A stretch of 64,000 bases of DNA. Source: an uncultured Acetatifactor sp. (GTDB lineage: Bacteria > Bacillota > Clostridia > Lachnospirales > Lachnospiraceae). A model generated the notes under the pieces. That model was given only the letters and a program-made list of their open reading frames with translations. It was not told where the DNA came from and ran no database searches. A program made the translations under genes and the position numbers. The stretch is from contig CAJUCE010000001.1 in NCBI GenBank assembly GCA_910584865.1, positions 160,188 through 224,187 of the forward strand, written 5' to 3'. Numbering within the stretch: position 1 is the first letter of the stretch; every line of letters starts with the position of its first letter. This document shows, piece after piece, positions 19,015 through 28,425 of the stretch.

Positions 19015-20772
19015 ATGAAGAGAGCAAGCGGGATATTGCTTCCCATTGCAAGCCTGCCGTCAAAGTACGGCATCGGATGTTTTTCAAAAGAAGCGTATGA
19101 CTTTGTTGACTGGCTGAAGAAGGCGGGGCAGAGCTACTGGCAGATCCTGCCCCTGTCCCCCACCAGTTACGGGGATTCGCCCTACCAGTCATTCTCCTCC
19201 TTCGCGGGGAATCCCTATTTTATCGATCTGGAGGCGCTTATCGAGGAAGGGGTGTTGATGGAGGAGGAGTGCGAGGCCTGCGATTTTGGGGACGATCCCT
19301 CCTGCGTGGACTATGGCAAACTGTACGAAGAGCGATTCCTCCTGCTGCATCTGGCCTATGAGCGCAGCAGGATCGCGGAGAATCCGGAGTTTATCCGCTT
19401 TGTGCAGGAGAACGGGGAGTGGCTGGAGGACTACGCCCTCTTTATGGCGGTGAAGAAGCGCTTCGGCGGGGCGGCCTGGGAAGAGTGGGCGGAAGATATC
19501 CGGAAGCGCTGGTCCAACGCACTGGATTATTATAGAAGAGAGTGCTATTTTGACATTGAATTTTATAAATATCTTCAGTTCAAATTCAATGAGCAGTGGA
19601 AGAAATTAAAGGCCTACGCCAACGAAAACGGGATTGAATTCATCGGGGACATTCCCATTTATGTGGCCTTTGACTCGGCGGATGCCTGGGCCAGCCCGGA
19701 GATGTTCCAGTTCAACGAGGAGTCGCAGCCCCTGGCGGTGGCGGGATGTCCTCCTGACGCGTTCTCGGCCACGGGGCAGCTTTGGGGGAATCCTCTGTAT
19801 AAGTGGGATTATCACAGACAGACCGGCTTCCGGTGGTGGTGCCGGAGACTGGAGCATTGCTTTAAGCTCTATGATGTGGTGAGAATCGATCATTTCCGCG
19901 GGTTTGACGAGTACTACAGCATTCCCTACGGGGCGGAGACAGCGGAGACCGGCCACTGGGAGAAGGGACCCGGGATGGAATTGTTCCGGGTTCTGCAGGG
20001 TCGTTTTGGAAAAGAGGGCATCATCGCGGAGGATCTGGGCTTTTTGACGGATACGGTGGTGAAGCTTCTGGAGGACAGCGGCTATCCCGGCATGAAGGTG
20101 TTGGAATTTGCTTTTGACCCCAGGGAGGAGACCGACTATCTGCCTCACAGCTATGACCGGAACTGCGTAGTTTATACGGGCACCCATGACAATGAGACCC
20201 TGGTGCAGTGGTACAAGGGTCTGGATGAGGAGTCCAAAGCCTTTGCGGAGGAGTACATGAATAACGCCAATACGCCGGAGGCGGAGCGGTACTGGGATTT
20301 CGTGCGCCTGGCTATGATGAGCAGCGCCAATACCTGTATTACGCCGCTGCAGGATTATCTGGGGCTGGATAAGGAGGCTCGGATTAATAAACCTTCTACT
20401 CTTGGGGGAAACTGGGAGTGGCGCATGGATCCGGCGATGCTGTCCGATGCAATGGTAGATAAGATTTACCGGCTCACAAGGATCAGCAGCAGGCTTCCCA
20501 AGGCGGAGGTGATCCGCCTGGCGGAGCAGATCCGTTTAAGGGAAGAGCAGGAAAAACGGCTGAAGGCAGCACAGGAAGAGAAGGAAAAGGCAGAGGCCGA
20601 AGCGGAGAAGGCTGCAAAGGCGGAAGCTGAAGCTGCGGAGACTGCAAAGGCGGCGAAGCAGGAAGCGCCTGACGTAAAAACGGAGATGCAGACGGAGGAA
20701 GAGACATCAGCGGCCGGAGGTGCATCGGCTGGCAGAAGCCGTGCAGGAAACTGTGAAAGTATCCGGGGTTAA
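19015..20772 (+). CDS. malQ: 4-alpha-glucanotransferase (GH77) with charged C-terminal extension
   Basis: Disproportionates malto-oligosaccharides in the cytoplasm. GH77 motifs are present: SYWQILPLSPTSYGDSPYQS near the N terminus, VRIDHFRG with the nucleophile Asp (about 290), EDLGFLTD with the acid/base Glu (about 338) and GTHDNET (about 388). The catalytic domain ends near residue 505. Beyond it lies an unusual tail of about 80 residues, rich in Glu, Lys and Ala (repeated KAEAEAEKAAKAEAEAAE-like pattern), predicted as a long charged helix or coiled coil with a disordered end. Length is 585 aa against about 500 for the family. It follows pullulanase by 56 nt. Confidence 0.92.
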   Translation: MKRASGILLPIASLPSKYGIGCFSKEAYDFVDWLKKAGQSYWQILPLSPTSYGDSPYQSFSSFAGNPYFIDLEALIEEGVLMEEECEACDFGDDPSCVDYGKLYEERFLLLHLAYERSRIAENPEFIRFVQENGEWLEDYALFMAVKKRFGGAAWEEWAEDIRKRWSNALDYYRRECYFDIEFYKYLQFKFNEQWKKLKAYANENGIEFIGDIPIYVAFDSADAWASPEMFQFNEESQPLAVAGCPPDAFSATGQLWGNPLYKWDYHRQTGFRWWCRRLEHCFKLYDVVRIDHFRGFDEYYSIPYGAETAETGHWEKGPGMELFRVLQGRFGKEGIIAEDLGFLTDTVVKLLEDSGYPGMKVLEFAFDPREETDYLPHSYDRNCVVYTGTHDNETLVQWYKGLDEESKAFAEEYMNNANTPEAERYWDFVRLAMMSSANTCITPLQDYLGLDKEARINKPSTLGGNWEWRMDPAMLSDAMVDKIYRLTRISSRLPKAEVIRLAEQIRLREEQEKRLKAAQEEKEKAEAEAEKAAKAEAEAAETAKAAKQEAPDVKTEMQTEEETSAAGGASAGRSRAGNCESIRG

Positions 20773-20876
20773 AAGTCAGGCTTAAGAATACGGGCAAAAA
20801 GCCCGGCCGGGAAGCGCAGACGGCATTGACGAGGGAAGGGAGTGCCGGTAAATATGGGGACATTGGAGGATGACAG

Positions 20877-22844
20877 ATGAAATTTGTATATGGGACACAG
20901 GACTGGAAAACCTTTGAGCGGGGAGAGGAGAACTGCTATCTGATGACGAATGGCCTGGGCGGTTTTTCGTCGCTGACTATGATCGGATCGTGCAGCAGGA
21001 ATGACCATGCGGTATTGATGGCCTGTCTGCATTCTCCTAACCATCGATACAATATGATCCACAGACTGGAGGAGGTGATCTGCATAGGGGAGGAGAAGCT
21101 TCACATTTCCAGCCAGGACAATGTGGATATTGCCTACCGGGAAGAGGGGTATCTCTACCAGACCTCATTTACCTATGAGGACTATCCTCAGTGGACTTAC
21201 CTGGTGAAGGGAGTGGAGGTGATTCGGACCATCGCCATGATGCAGGGGGACAATACGGTGGGTATCTCCTATGAGATTCGGAATTATTCCGGGGAGGAGG
21301 TTACCTTGAAGATAAATCCTCATCTGCAGTTTGTCCCTAAGGGGCACCAGCTCTCCAGAGAACAGAAATTTTCCATAGAGGACGACACGATTATCTCCAA
21401 CGGCCAGCGTCTGCATGTGAAGACTAACGGGATCTTCAAAGAACGGCCATTGGTGTTCTGTGACGGGCACCATTATGCCTATGACGTGTGCGACGGGAGA
21501 AGAGAGACGGGCACTACTTCTGTCAACCACACTGTTTCCTGCATTGTTTCCCCGGGCGGGCACGAGACACTTGAAATAATCTATGGTGTCAAAGCGAAGC
21601 TTCCGAATATGGAGGAAATCCTTGCGGATATCTGCGGGCACAGGGAAGCCCTGCGCAGACAGGCGGGTTTCAGGAATGAAAACGCCAGAACACTGTCGGC
21701 ATCCGCATACCAGTTTATTTCCTACCGATCCTCCACGGCGAAGCAGACCATCCTGGCAGGATTTCCCTTTTTCGAGGACTGGGGACGGGATACCATGATC
21801 GCCATGCTGGGGTGCTGTCTGGCTACCCGTCAGTATGAGACGGCGGAGAGCATCCTTCATACCTTTATGACTTATTGCAGAAAAGGATTGATGCCCAATC
21901 TGTTTCCGGAGGGGACGGAGGCGCCGGGCTACAATACGGTGGATGCGTCGCTTCTGTTTATCCTGACCGTTTATGAATACTATAAGAAAACAGGGGACGC
22001 CGTCTTTGTGAAGGGCGCCTACCAGACCATGGGCGAGATCATCGACTGGTATCGGAGGGGAACGGATTACGGCATCCGGATGGATGAGGACGGGTTGATT
22101 ATGGCAGGCCGGGATTATGACCAGGTTACCTGGATGGATGTAAGGATTGGGGAGATTCTGCCGACACCCAGGCATGGCAAGCCGGTGGAGATCAATGCCT
22201 ACTGGTACAATGCACTGTGTATTATGGAGGAGTTTAAAAAGTTCTATCCGGAGGACGAGCGGGAGTATGGAGTGTTGGCGGAACAGGTGAAGGAAAGTTT
22301 CCGGGAGAAATTTTGGAATGAGGAGGCCGGCTGTCTGAAGGATGTGTTGTCCGGCACGAAGGCGGACAATCAGATCCGCTGCAACCAGATCTGGGCAGTA
22401 TCTCTTCCTTTTTCCGTATTGGAGCCGGAGCGGGAGAAGCAAGTGGTGGAAGTGGTGTCCGGCAAGCTCTATACCCCTTACGGTCTGCGGACCCTGGATC
22501 CCGCGGATAAGGAATTCCATGCCTCTTACGGAGGACCGCAGCTGCAGCGGGATCTGGCTTACCACCAGGGGACGGTATGGGTATTCCCGTTGGGCGGCTA
22601 TTACCTGGCATATTTGAAGGTGAACAACTATTCGGAAGAGGCCAGGCGTCATGTGGAGAAGCGGCTGGACAGCATCCAGGCAGCGCTGTGGGAGGGCTGC
22701 ATCGGCCAGCTGCCCGAAATCTATGACGGGGGCAGGCCCGCGTCTTCCAGGGGATGCTTTGCCCAGGCATGGAGCGTGGGGGAGATTCTGCGGGTGTATG
22801 ATATGCTGCGTTCTCTGGAGGAGAACGGGACGCAGGCCGGTTAA
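20877..22844 (+). CDS. Amylo-alpha-1,6-glucosidase (glycogen debranching enzyme type)
   Basis: A 655-aa protein. The N-terminal domain (YLMTNGLGGFSSLTMIG at about 22-38) is of the bacterial/archaeal glycogen-debranching type, followed by an (alpha/alpha)6 C-terminal domain with DWGRDTMIAMLG (about 301-312), TVDASLLFIL and the C-terminal SSRGCFAQAWSVGEILR. It probably removes single alpha-1,6-linked glucose units from limit dextrins and completes the intracellular starch/glycogen pathway with pullulanase and MalQ. GGAGGATGACAG precedes ATG 20877. Confidence 0.88.
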   Translation: MKFVYGTQDWKTFERGEENCYLMTNGLGGFSSLTMIGSCSRNDHAVLMACLHSPNHRYNMIHRLEEVICIGEEKLHISSQDNVDIAYREEGYLYQTSFTYEDYPQWTYLVKGVEVIRTIAMMQGDNTVGISYEIRNYSGEEVTLKINPHLQFVPKGHQLSREQKFSIEDDTIISNGQRLHVKTNGIFKERPLVFCDGHHYAYDVCDGRRETGTTSVNHTVSCIVSPGGHETLEIIYGVKAKLPNMEEILADICGHREALRRQAGFRNENARTLSASAYQFISYRSSTAKQTILAGFPFFEDWGRDTMIAMLGCCLATRQYETAESILHTFMTYCRKGLMPNLFPEGTEAPGYNTVDASLLFILTVYEYYKKTGDAVFVKGAYQTMGEIIDWYRRGTDYGIRMDEDGLIMAGRDYDQVTWMDVRIGEILPTPRHGKPVEINAYWYNALCIMEEFKKFYPEDEREYGVLAEQVKESFREKFWNEEAGCLKDVLSGTKADNQIRCNQIWAVSLPFSVLEPEREKQVVEVVSGKLYTPYGLRTLDPADKEFHASYGGPQLQRDLAYHQGTVWVFPLGGYYLAYLKVNNYSEEARRHVEKRLDSIQAALWEGCIGQLPEIYDGGRPASSRGCFAQAWSVGEILRVYDMLRSLEENGTQAG

Positions 22845-22872
22845 TGGCGTATGCAGAAAGGCGGAGAAAAGG

Positions 22873-23586
22873 ATGTATCAAAATTATATCTTCGATTTCT
22901 ACGGCACATTGGCGGATATCCGCACGGACGAGGAGAATCCGTATCTGTGGAGGAAAATGAGCGAGATCTACTCGGCCATGGGCGCTTCCTACAATGGGGA
23001 GGAGCTGCAGTGTGCTTTTCGCAGGTTGGAGCAGGAAGAGCGGGAACGTATCGGCGGGGAAGAGGCGGAGCCGGATTTGACGGAAGTTTTTGCCATGCTG
23101 TACCAGAGGAAGGGCGCTGATTGTGACAGGGCGCAGGCGAGGTTGACTGCTGTGACCTTCCGGGCGCTTTCCAGGGAATTCATACGGGTATATGACGGTG
23201 TGAAGGAATTTCTGGGAGAGCTGAGGGAACGGGGAAAGGGCGTGTATCTGCTGTCCAATGCCCAGACGGATTTCACCAGGCCGGAGATTGGGATGCTGGG
23301 ATTGACGGACTATTTTGGCGGGATCTTCATCTCGGCCGAGCAGGGATGTAAGAAGCCGTCCGCGGCTTTCTTCCGGAAGCTTCTGGAAACGTATCGGCTG
23401 GATCCTGCAGAAAGTATCATGATCGGAAATGACGAGGGCGCGGACATTGCCGGGGCGCGTAGGGCGGGCATGGATTCCCTGTATATCCATACGGCCATTT
23501 CGCCCAAAGAATACGGCAGGGTAGAGGCGACTTACCGGGTGATGGACGGGGATTTCAAAAAGATTCGCGGCCTGGTGCTGCGCTGA
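22873..23586 (+). CDS. HAD-superfamily hydrolase
   Basis: A 237-aa soluble phosphatase-like protein. Motif I is FDFYGTLAD (nucleophile Asp at about 8), the FDxYGT form found in haloacid-dehalogenase-type members. LLSNAQ is motif II, KKPSAAFF motif III Lys, and GNDEGADIAGARRAG motif IV. ATG 22873 has GGCGGAGAAAAGG upstream and follows the debranching gene by 28 nt, so it is probably in the same transcript. A frame open further upstream only shadows the debranching gene. Substrate unknown; a sugar phosphate is plausible. Confidence 0.88.
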   Translation: MYQNYIFDFYGTLADIRTDEENPYLWRKMSEIYSAMGASYNGEELQCAFRRLEQEERERIGGEEAEPDLTEVFAMLYQRKGADCDRAQARLTAVTFRALSREFIRVYDGVKEFLGELRERGKGVYLLSNAQTDFTRPEIGMLGLTDYFGGIFISAEQGCKKPSAAFFRKLLETYRLDPAESIMIGNDEGADIAGARRAGMDSLYIHTAISPKEYGRVEATYRVMDGDFKKIRGLVLR

Positions 23587-23667
23587 AGCCCAAATGGATG
23601 ATACGGATCACCATTCGGATGCTATAACGGCAAAACAGAATAGATAGAAATTGGAAAGGGGCAGGTT

Positions 23668-23748
23668 ATGTTGCTGGGAAAGCTGATGAAATATGAGATA
23701 GAGGGTCAGTCGGCGTCTCTGGAATTTGAGGGCGGAGAGGCCTTATGA
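23668..23748 (+). pseudogene. Possible remnant of an ABC-2 permease N terminus
   Basis: A 26-codon frame starting MLLGKLMKYEIEGQS has a fair RBS (GGAAAGGGGCAGGTT) and resembles the LGKLxKYE start of ABC-2 family permeases, but it stops after 26 codons and nothing permease-like continues in any frame. It is probably a decayed gene end. This is a weak call based on a short similarity recalled from the family. Confidence 0.3.
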
Positions 23749-23805
23749 GCGGATTCTTGTACGGAAGTTCGGCAGGAGGAGCGAAGAGAGAGAGCTTTGA
23801 GGAGA

Positions 23806-23830
23806 GGGGCTGATTTCAGCCCCTTTTTTT
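23806..23830 (+). terminator. Rho-independent terminator
   Basis: GGGGCTGA (23806-23813), a TT loop and TCAGCCCC (23816-23823), then seven T. It is a perfect 8-bp stem that ends the maltodextrin/HAD transcript and its remnant tail. The rest of the gap up to 24022 holds no gene. Confidence 0.9.
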
Positions 23831-24022
23831 CTGACATTCTGATATTTTACAGGAATAAATTCATTTTTGTCCTATCCAAACCGATTCGTGAGACACTTAT
23901 AGAATGTAATGAGACCATATTCCCGGCAGAAAGCGGCCGGATGGTCATCTTACAGTGTGTGCCGGCGCACATGTAATGAAGATGGAATCGAGATCGCAGC
24001 ATTTTGAAAAGGAGAAAAGCAT

Positions 24023-25600
24023 ATGGACGGACAGGAGATCATTCCCTATATAGAGCCGATTTTTCGGTTTTGCCATCACAGGCTGGACAATTGGCACGAT
24101 GCGGAGGATCTGGCGGGAGAGATTCTGATGCATATCCTGGACGGCATGAGAAAATACCAGATCGAATCCCTGGAGGCCTGGGTGTGGCGGATTGCGCATA
24201 ATCGCTATGCACGCTTTATTGATGCGGGTAACCGGAATCAGGAGGTGCTTTCCGGGCAGGAAGTGCCTGAGACGGAATTTGATTACTGGCAGGTCAATGA
24301 AGAAGAGGTGGACGAGGAATACGAGCAGGTATTTCAATGTCTCCATACGCTTTCCTCCGAATACAGAGAAATTTTCGTGGATTATTATATAGGTGAGCTG
24401 TTGGTAAAACAGCTGGCCCGGAAATATTCTCTGTCGGAAGCTACAATTAAATGGCGCCTGAATGTGGGGCGCAGCAGAATCCGGGAAAGGATAGGGACGA
24501 GGAAAATGGATAAGGTATATCAGAGAATCAATTGGAATACACATGGCTGCAACGGATCGATGAATTCCCATCAATATCTGCACAGCCAGATTGCCAGGGC
24601 GATCTGCAAGGCGGCCTATGAGAAGCCGCTGACGGTGGAAGAAATCAGCCTGTGCACGGGGATTCCCACGATTTACATCGAGGACGAGCTCCCCAGGCTG
24701 GAATACGGAGATGCCGTACGGAAATACGGGAATAAATACGGGACGGATTTTATTATTTTCAGTCTGAAGGACAGGGCAGGAACGGAAGCGGCACTGGAGC
24801 CTATGGTGAAGAAGATTGCCGATTACTACGAGGAAGCGCTCTGGTCTGCAAAGTGGGATTACAGGGAAATCGGGTTCTATGGCTGTGAAGCCGGCATGGA
24901 GAAGCTGGGATATATTCTGATTCCGCTTCTGGTCAGAAAGAAGATAGAGGACTTGAAAAACAACCGCCTGCAGCTTGCCAGCGGAAATTTTCCGCCCAGA
25001 AAGGACGGAGGGCATGGATGGTTCCTCGTCTCCGAGACGGCGGACGAGAGCGAGATGATGGGGCAATACAATACCGGATGCTGTGTCAGTGGAACCGAAG
25101 CGGGGCATATCTATTTCTATTGGATAAATAAATATTATGACCGCGCGGTGTACAACAACGGAGGAACGCTTTGGCTCGGCGAAAACGGGATTGTGCCCAA
25201 ATGTGCGGGAGGCGTGGTGCCGGAGGGGCTGTTTGACGAGGGAGAGCTTGTAAAGCTTTTGCGCAACAATCTGGTCCGGAGAGAAGGGAAGGATTACAAG
25301 CTGAATTTTGCCTGCTTTACGCGGAGCGAATTTGAGGATTTCCGCGGGATGTACGGGGGGGAAGATCCGGAGCTTGACAGACAGATGTGTCAGTGGATCC
25401 TTTCTGTGCGGAAAAGCTTTGAAGGCTTTGTGCCCAGACGTTTGCAGGACCAGATCAATCAGTGGATTTCCGTGTACTGCGGGGAGATCATCGGCCAGGT
25501 GACGGAGGAACTGATCTGCCGGGGGCGATTGGAGAAACCGGGGGAGGAACCTTTGGTAGACGGGGTGTTTTATGTGGAGGGTGATTTTATCCTGATGTAG
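24023..25600 (+). CDS. ECF-like sigma-70 factor with long C-terminal regulatory domain
   Basis: A 525-aa protein. Residues about 1-90 are sigma region 2 (AEDLAGEILMHILDGMRKY, then IESLEAWVWRIAHNRYARFID). Residues about 110-165 are region 4 (LSSEYREIFVDYYIGELLVKQLARKYSLSEATIKWRL). The remaining 350 residues are not part of a standard ECF factor: a winged-helix-like segment LTVEEISLCTGIPTIYIEDEL (about 208-228), then an unrecognised alpha/beta region with Cys residues. AAGGAGAAAAGCAT precedes the ATG. No anti-sigma gene is adjacent, so the C-terminal domain may sense the signal itself. Downstream lie remnants and a signalling/ABC operon on the opposite strand. Confidence 0.85.
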   Translation: MDGQEIIPYIEPIFRFCHHRLDNWHDAEDLAGEILMHILDGMRKYQIESLEAWVWRIAHNRYARFIDAGNRNQEVLSGQEVPETEFDYWQVNEEEVDEEYEQVFQCLHTLSSEYREIFVDYYIGELLVKQLARKYSLSEATIKWRLNVGRSRIRERIGTRKMDKVYQRINWNTHGCNGSMNSHQYLHSQIARAICKAAYEKPLTVEEISLCTGIPTIYIEDELPRLEYGDAVRKYGNKYGTDFIIFSLKDRAGTEAALEPMVKKIADYYEEALWSAKWDYREIGFYGCEAGMEKLGYILIPLLVRKKIEDLKNNRLQLASGNFPPRKDGGHGWFLVSETADESEMMGQYNTGCCVSGTEAGHIYFYWINKYYDRAVYNNGGTLWLGENGIVPKCAGGVVPEGLFDEGELVKLLRNNLVRREGKDYKLNFACFTRSEFEDFRGMYGGEDPELDRQMCQWILSVRKSFEGFVPRRLQDQINQWISVYCGEIIGQVTEELICRGRLEKPGEEPLVDGVFYVEGDFILM

Positions 25601-25642
25601 GAGCAGGATGCCTTTGAAGTGCCCGGAGACCGATTGCAACTG

Positions 25643-25685
25643 CCGGTTGACAAATTTCCAAGCGCAATTGGTAGTTGTCAACCGG
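25643..25685 (+). terminator. Long hairpin after the sigma factor gene
   Basis: Arms CCGGTTGACAA and TTGTCAACCGG (11 bp, perfect), with an inner CCAA/TTGG pairing, are followed by GGATTTTTGTT. It starts about 40 nt after the stop codon and fits a terminator, although the loop is large. A palindromic protein-binding site is the alternative. Confidence 0.6.
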
Positions 25686-25852
25686 GATTTTTGTTATCAT
25701 TTATGCCAGAGATGACACATGGCGACAGTTCAGGCAGTCTTTCCTGTGAAGTCAAAACAGCATCTATATGCGATTTTGCGAAACACAAGCTGTCCGAAGA
25801 CATAAGGAGAAAGGCTGCACGGCAAAATAACTGACAAGGGTGTCACAATGGC

Positions 25853-26440
25853 GTGGCAGGCGGGCTGGGGCTTACGGTTTTGCTGATCATGGTGGCCGTG
25901 GGAGTGGCTGTCCTTGTCTTTACCGAGATGCAGATGGAGAAATATGCCTATATGGAGAGAGAAAAGCTGACGACGCAGTATGGGGTCAGGGGATTTGCAC
26001 AGAAACAGAAGGAGGCCTTTTCGGGCACTTATAACCTGTGTATCACAGCAGGCACCGTGATTTGTATTCTGGGAGTGATACCTGTGATAATGGCGCCGGC
26101 GTTTACGGCATCAGAGCTGATTATGATATATGCACTCAGTATTTTGCTGGCTATGGTTGCCGTGGCAGTATTTCTCTTTGTATGGGCAGGAAGTATCAGA
26201 GGAAGCTATGACAAATTGCTCCAGGAAGGGGACTATACGGTAGAGAAGAAGATTGTGGCCAGAAAGACGGCATTTCTGCCGGGAGCCTACTGGTGTCTGG
26301 TGGTTGCGGTTTTTCTGGCGCTGGGGTTTAACTGGATGGAATGGAAAACTGCCGCGCTTATATGGCCGGTGGCGGCCCTGCTGTTTGTGGTCATTCAGGG
26401 GATTGTAAAGGCTGCAGCCAGGCCGAAAGACGGGAAATAA
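25853..26440 (+). pseudogene. 5'-truncated remnant of an HTH regulator with C-terminal membrane domain
   Basis: The 195-codon frame starts abruptly inside a hydrophobic segment (GLGLTVLLIMVAVGVAVLVF) and contains four membrane helices separated by charged loops, ending VKAAARPKDGK. This matches the C-terminal half of XRE-type regulators that carry a membrane domain, but no helix-turn-helix part is found upstream, where a stop lies 7 codons before the GTG. There is no RBS at the GTG. The most likely reading is a gene that lost its N-terminal DNA-binding part. It could alternatively be a small membrane protein. Confidence 0.5.
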
Positions 26441-26491
26441 GGCGTCTGGAGCAGTCCGATATGCCTGTAGGTCAAAAACGCGCGCTGAGGC

Positions 26492-27493
26492 TCAGGAAAC
26501 AGGGGGATCGGGAGCGGCGCTCTGGACAGATTGCGGAAAGAAAAGCGTAATCTGCAGCAGATTTCCGTTCAGTTTCGCCGCCGCATCGCCGCCCATTCGG
26601 TGCATCAGTTCCTTTACAATAAACAGACCAAGCCCGGAGGAGCCTTTTCTTCGGGCGTTGTCTGCTTTGTAGAACAGGTCAAAGAGCTGTTTGGGATGGA
26701 TGGAGATATCCCTGGGAACGCGATTTTCGAAGCACAGACAGCCCTGCCAGGCGGGAGAAGTCTGCGCGGAGGTATGTCCGGTATCGTTTGAGGGCGTTTC
26801 CGGCAGCGGAGGAGCCGCCGAATTACTCTGGGTGATCGTGAGATTGCCTTCTCCATGAAGCAATGCGTTTTGCAGCAGGTTCAGGAAGATGCGCCGCAGG
26901 GCCTCTTCATCTGCCAAAGCGCGGAATCCCTCCGATGCAAAACGGATTTCCGGAGAGATCCCTTTTTCTTCGAATTGTGTGTACAGGCTGAGGAGACAGT
27001 CGCTTAGGAGAGGCAGTATCTGTACCGGCTTTAAGGATTCCCGGGAGAACAGGAAATCTTCATTGGTCAGTTTTGTGTACAGAAACAGCTTCTCCAGCAT
27101 GTCTTCCAGCTCCTCAAGCCTGCGTCCGGCAGTGAGCAGGTAGTGATCTCTTTTGGCAAAGTCGCCGCATTCACGGGCCATCTGCAGATAACCGGAAGCA
27201 CCGGTGAGGGGCGTACGGATATCATGGGCAAGGTTCGTGATATTTCGCTTCAGCTGTTTTTGGGACCGCTCATACCGGATCCGGCTCTCTTCCAGGGAGG
27301 CAAAAATTCTGTTCAGGATCCGGCACAGATTCAGCAGCGGACGCTGTCTGGTGGCAGCGGTGAGCTCCATATGGCTACCCCGGGCGATTTCCTCCAGCTG
27401 GCGGCAGACGGAACCGATATCCGCATACAGCCGCAGCAGGAGGCCGAGGAGAAGAGCACAGGCAAGACTTAACAGGATAAGCATAATCTTCAT
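26492..27493 (-). CDS. Sensor histidine kinase
   Basis: A 333-aa kinase with one N-terminal membrane helix (about 3-22) and no extracellular sensor domain, so it probably senses within the membrane or through the partner ABC transporter, as in BceS-like intramembrane kinases. The phospho-accepting His is H90 in NLAHDIRTPLTG. The ATPase domain has NLLQNALLHGEGN (N box) and GSSGLGLFIVKELM (G box). It is the last gene of the minus-strand operon response regulator, ABC ATPase, permease, kinase. The GGAGTAT site stands upstream of ATG 27493. Confidence 0.93.
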   Translation of the reverse strand: MKIMLILLSLACALLLGLLLRLYADIGSVCRQLEEIARGSHMELTAATRQRPLLNLCRILNRIFASLEESRIRYERSQKQLKRNITNLAHDIRTPLTGASGYLQMARECGDFAKRDHYLLTAGRRLEELEDMLEKLFLYTKLTNEDFLFSRESLKPVQILPLLSDCLLSLYTQFEEKGISPEIRFASEGFRALADEEALRRIFLNLLQNALLHGEGNLTITQSNSAAPPLPETPSNDTGHTSAQTSPAWQGCLCFENRVPRDISIHPKQLFDLFYKADNARRKGSSGLGLFIVKELMHRMGGDAAAKLNGNLLQITLFFPQSVQSAAPDPPVS

Positions 27494-27567
27494 TTAAAAG
27501 AGATACTCCTTTCCGGTAAGTGCGGTCAGGGCCATTGGCGGTTTCGGATTTACTGCCGAAAGGAGAG

Positions 27568-28407
27568 TCAAATATCCTTTCGGTTCAGGACAATGAAAGA
27601 GGCCGCGGAATAAAGAAGCAGAAATGCTGCGCCTACGGCAAAGCCCTTTAGATCAGCGATCCCGCTGTAGCAGGAAGGGGCGTAGGTCTGGTTTATATAC
27701 AGGGTATAGTCGGCCCATTTCTCCAGACCCCAATACTTTGTAAGCGTTATCAGTACCGTGACAACAATGCCTGAACCAAGCAGGATGGAAGACAGGATAC
27801 CGGCGGAGGTGCTGCGGCTCAGGGTGATGATCAGGATAAAGAGCGCAGCGAAGGCCGTTGTGAGCAGCCAGGACAACCCTAAGTAAAACAGGATACTTCC
27901 TACATCAACCATGGGAACCAGGCCGCCGAACACGGCATTCAGCAGCAGGCAGAAGCCGAAGGACAGCGCTAGGTAAAACAGGTTCAAAATACCGGCGGTA
28001 ATCAGCTTGCTGCCAATGTATTTCCAGCGTTTGCGGTGCTGAGAAAGGATATTCTTGATGAAACCGCAGTTGTAGTCATGACAGACGAAGATGCTGACCA
28101 CGATTCCCAGTATGCAGGTATAGGCACCGCCGTCCATTCCGATTTCACGGAACATTGCCAGGATATCATAGCCCTGTAAGATCTCGCCTTCCGCGGCGGG
28201 GGCAGCGGCGGTGACGCTGAATCCGTCATTTTCCAGTTCTATAAGAGAGATGCCGATTTTGGCGGCCATGGTGCGGCCCTCCGGCGTATCCAGCATCCAT
28301 ATGAGCCAGAAACATAAAAAGCTCATGATCATTAAAAAGGCCAGGCAGATATACACAGATTTGCTTCTGATTAATCGATATAAATCCATACGTAATATAT
28401 TAAACAT
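27568..28407 (-). CDS. ABC-2 type transporter permease
   Basis: A 279-aa membrane protein starting MFNILRMDLYRLIRSKSVYICLAF, with about six hydrophobic segments and a large extracellular loop after the first helix. ATG 28407 is used because AGGAGGTTTTTAC stands directly before it; the longer frame from 28509 translates the intergenic repeat. It partners the ATPase encoded upstream. Such pairs export or resist peptide antibiotics; that role is inferred from the linked two-component genes. Confidence 0.88.
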   Translation of the reverse strand: MFNILRMDLYRLIRSKSVYICLAFLMIMSFLCFWLIWMLDTPEGRTMAAKIGISLIELENDGFSVTAAAPAAEGEILQGYDILAMFREIGMDGGAYTCILGIVVSIFVCHDYNCGFIKNILSQHRKRWKYIGSKLITAGILNLFYLALSFGFCLLLNAVFGGLVPMVDVGSILFYLGLSWLLTTAFAALFILIITLSRSTSAGILSSILLGSGIVVTVLITLTKYWGLEKWADYTLYINQTYAPSCYSGIADLKGFAVGAAFLLLYSAASFIVLNRKDI

Positions 28408-28425
28408 GTAAAAACCTCCTATTCC

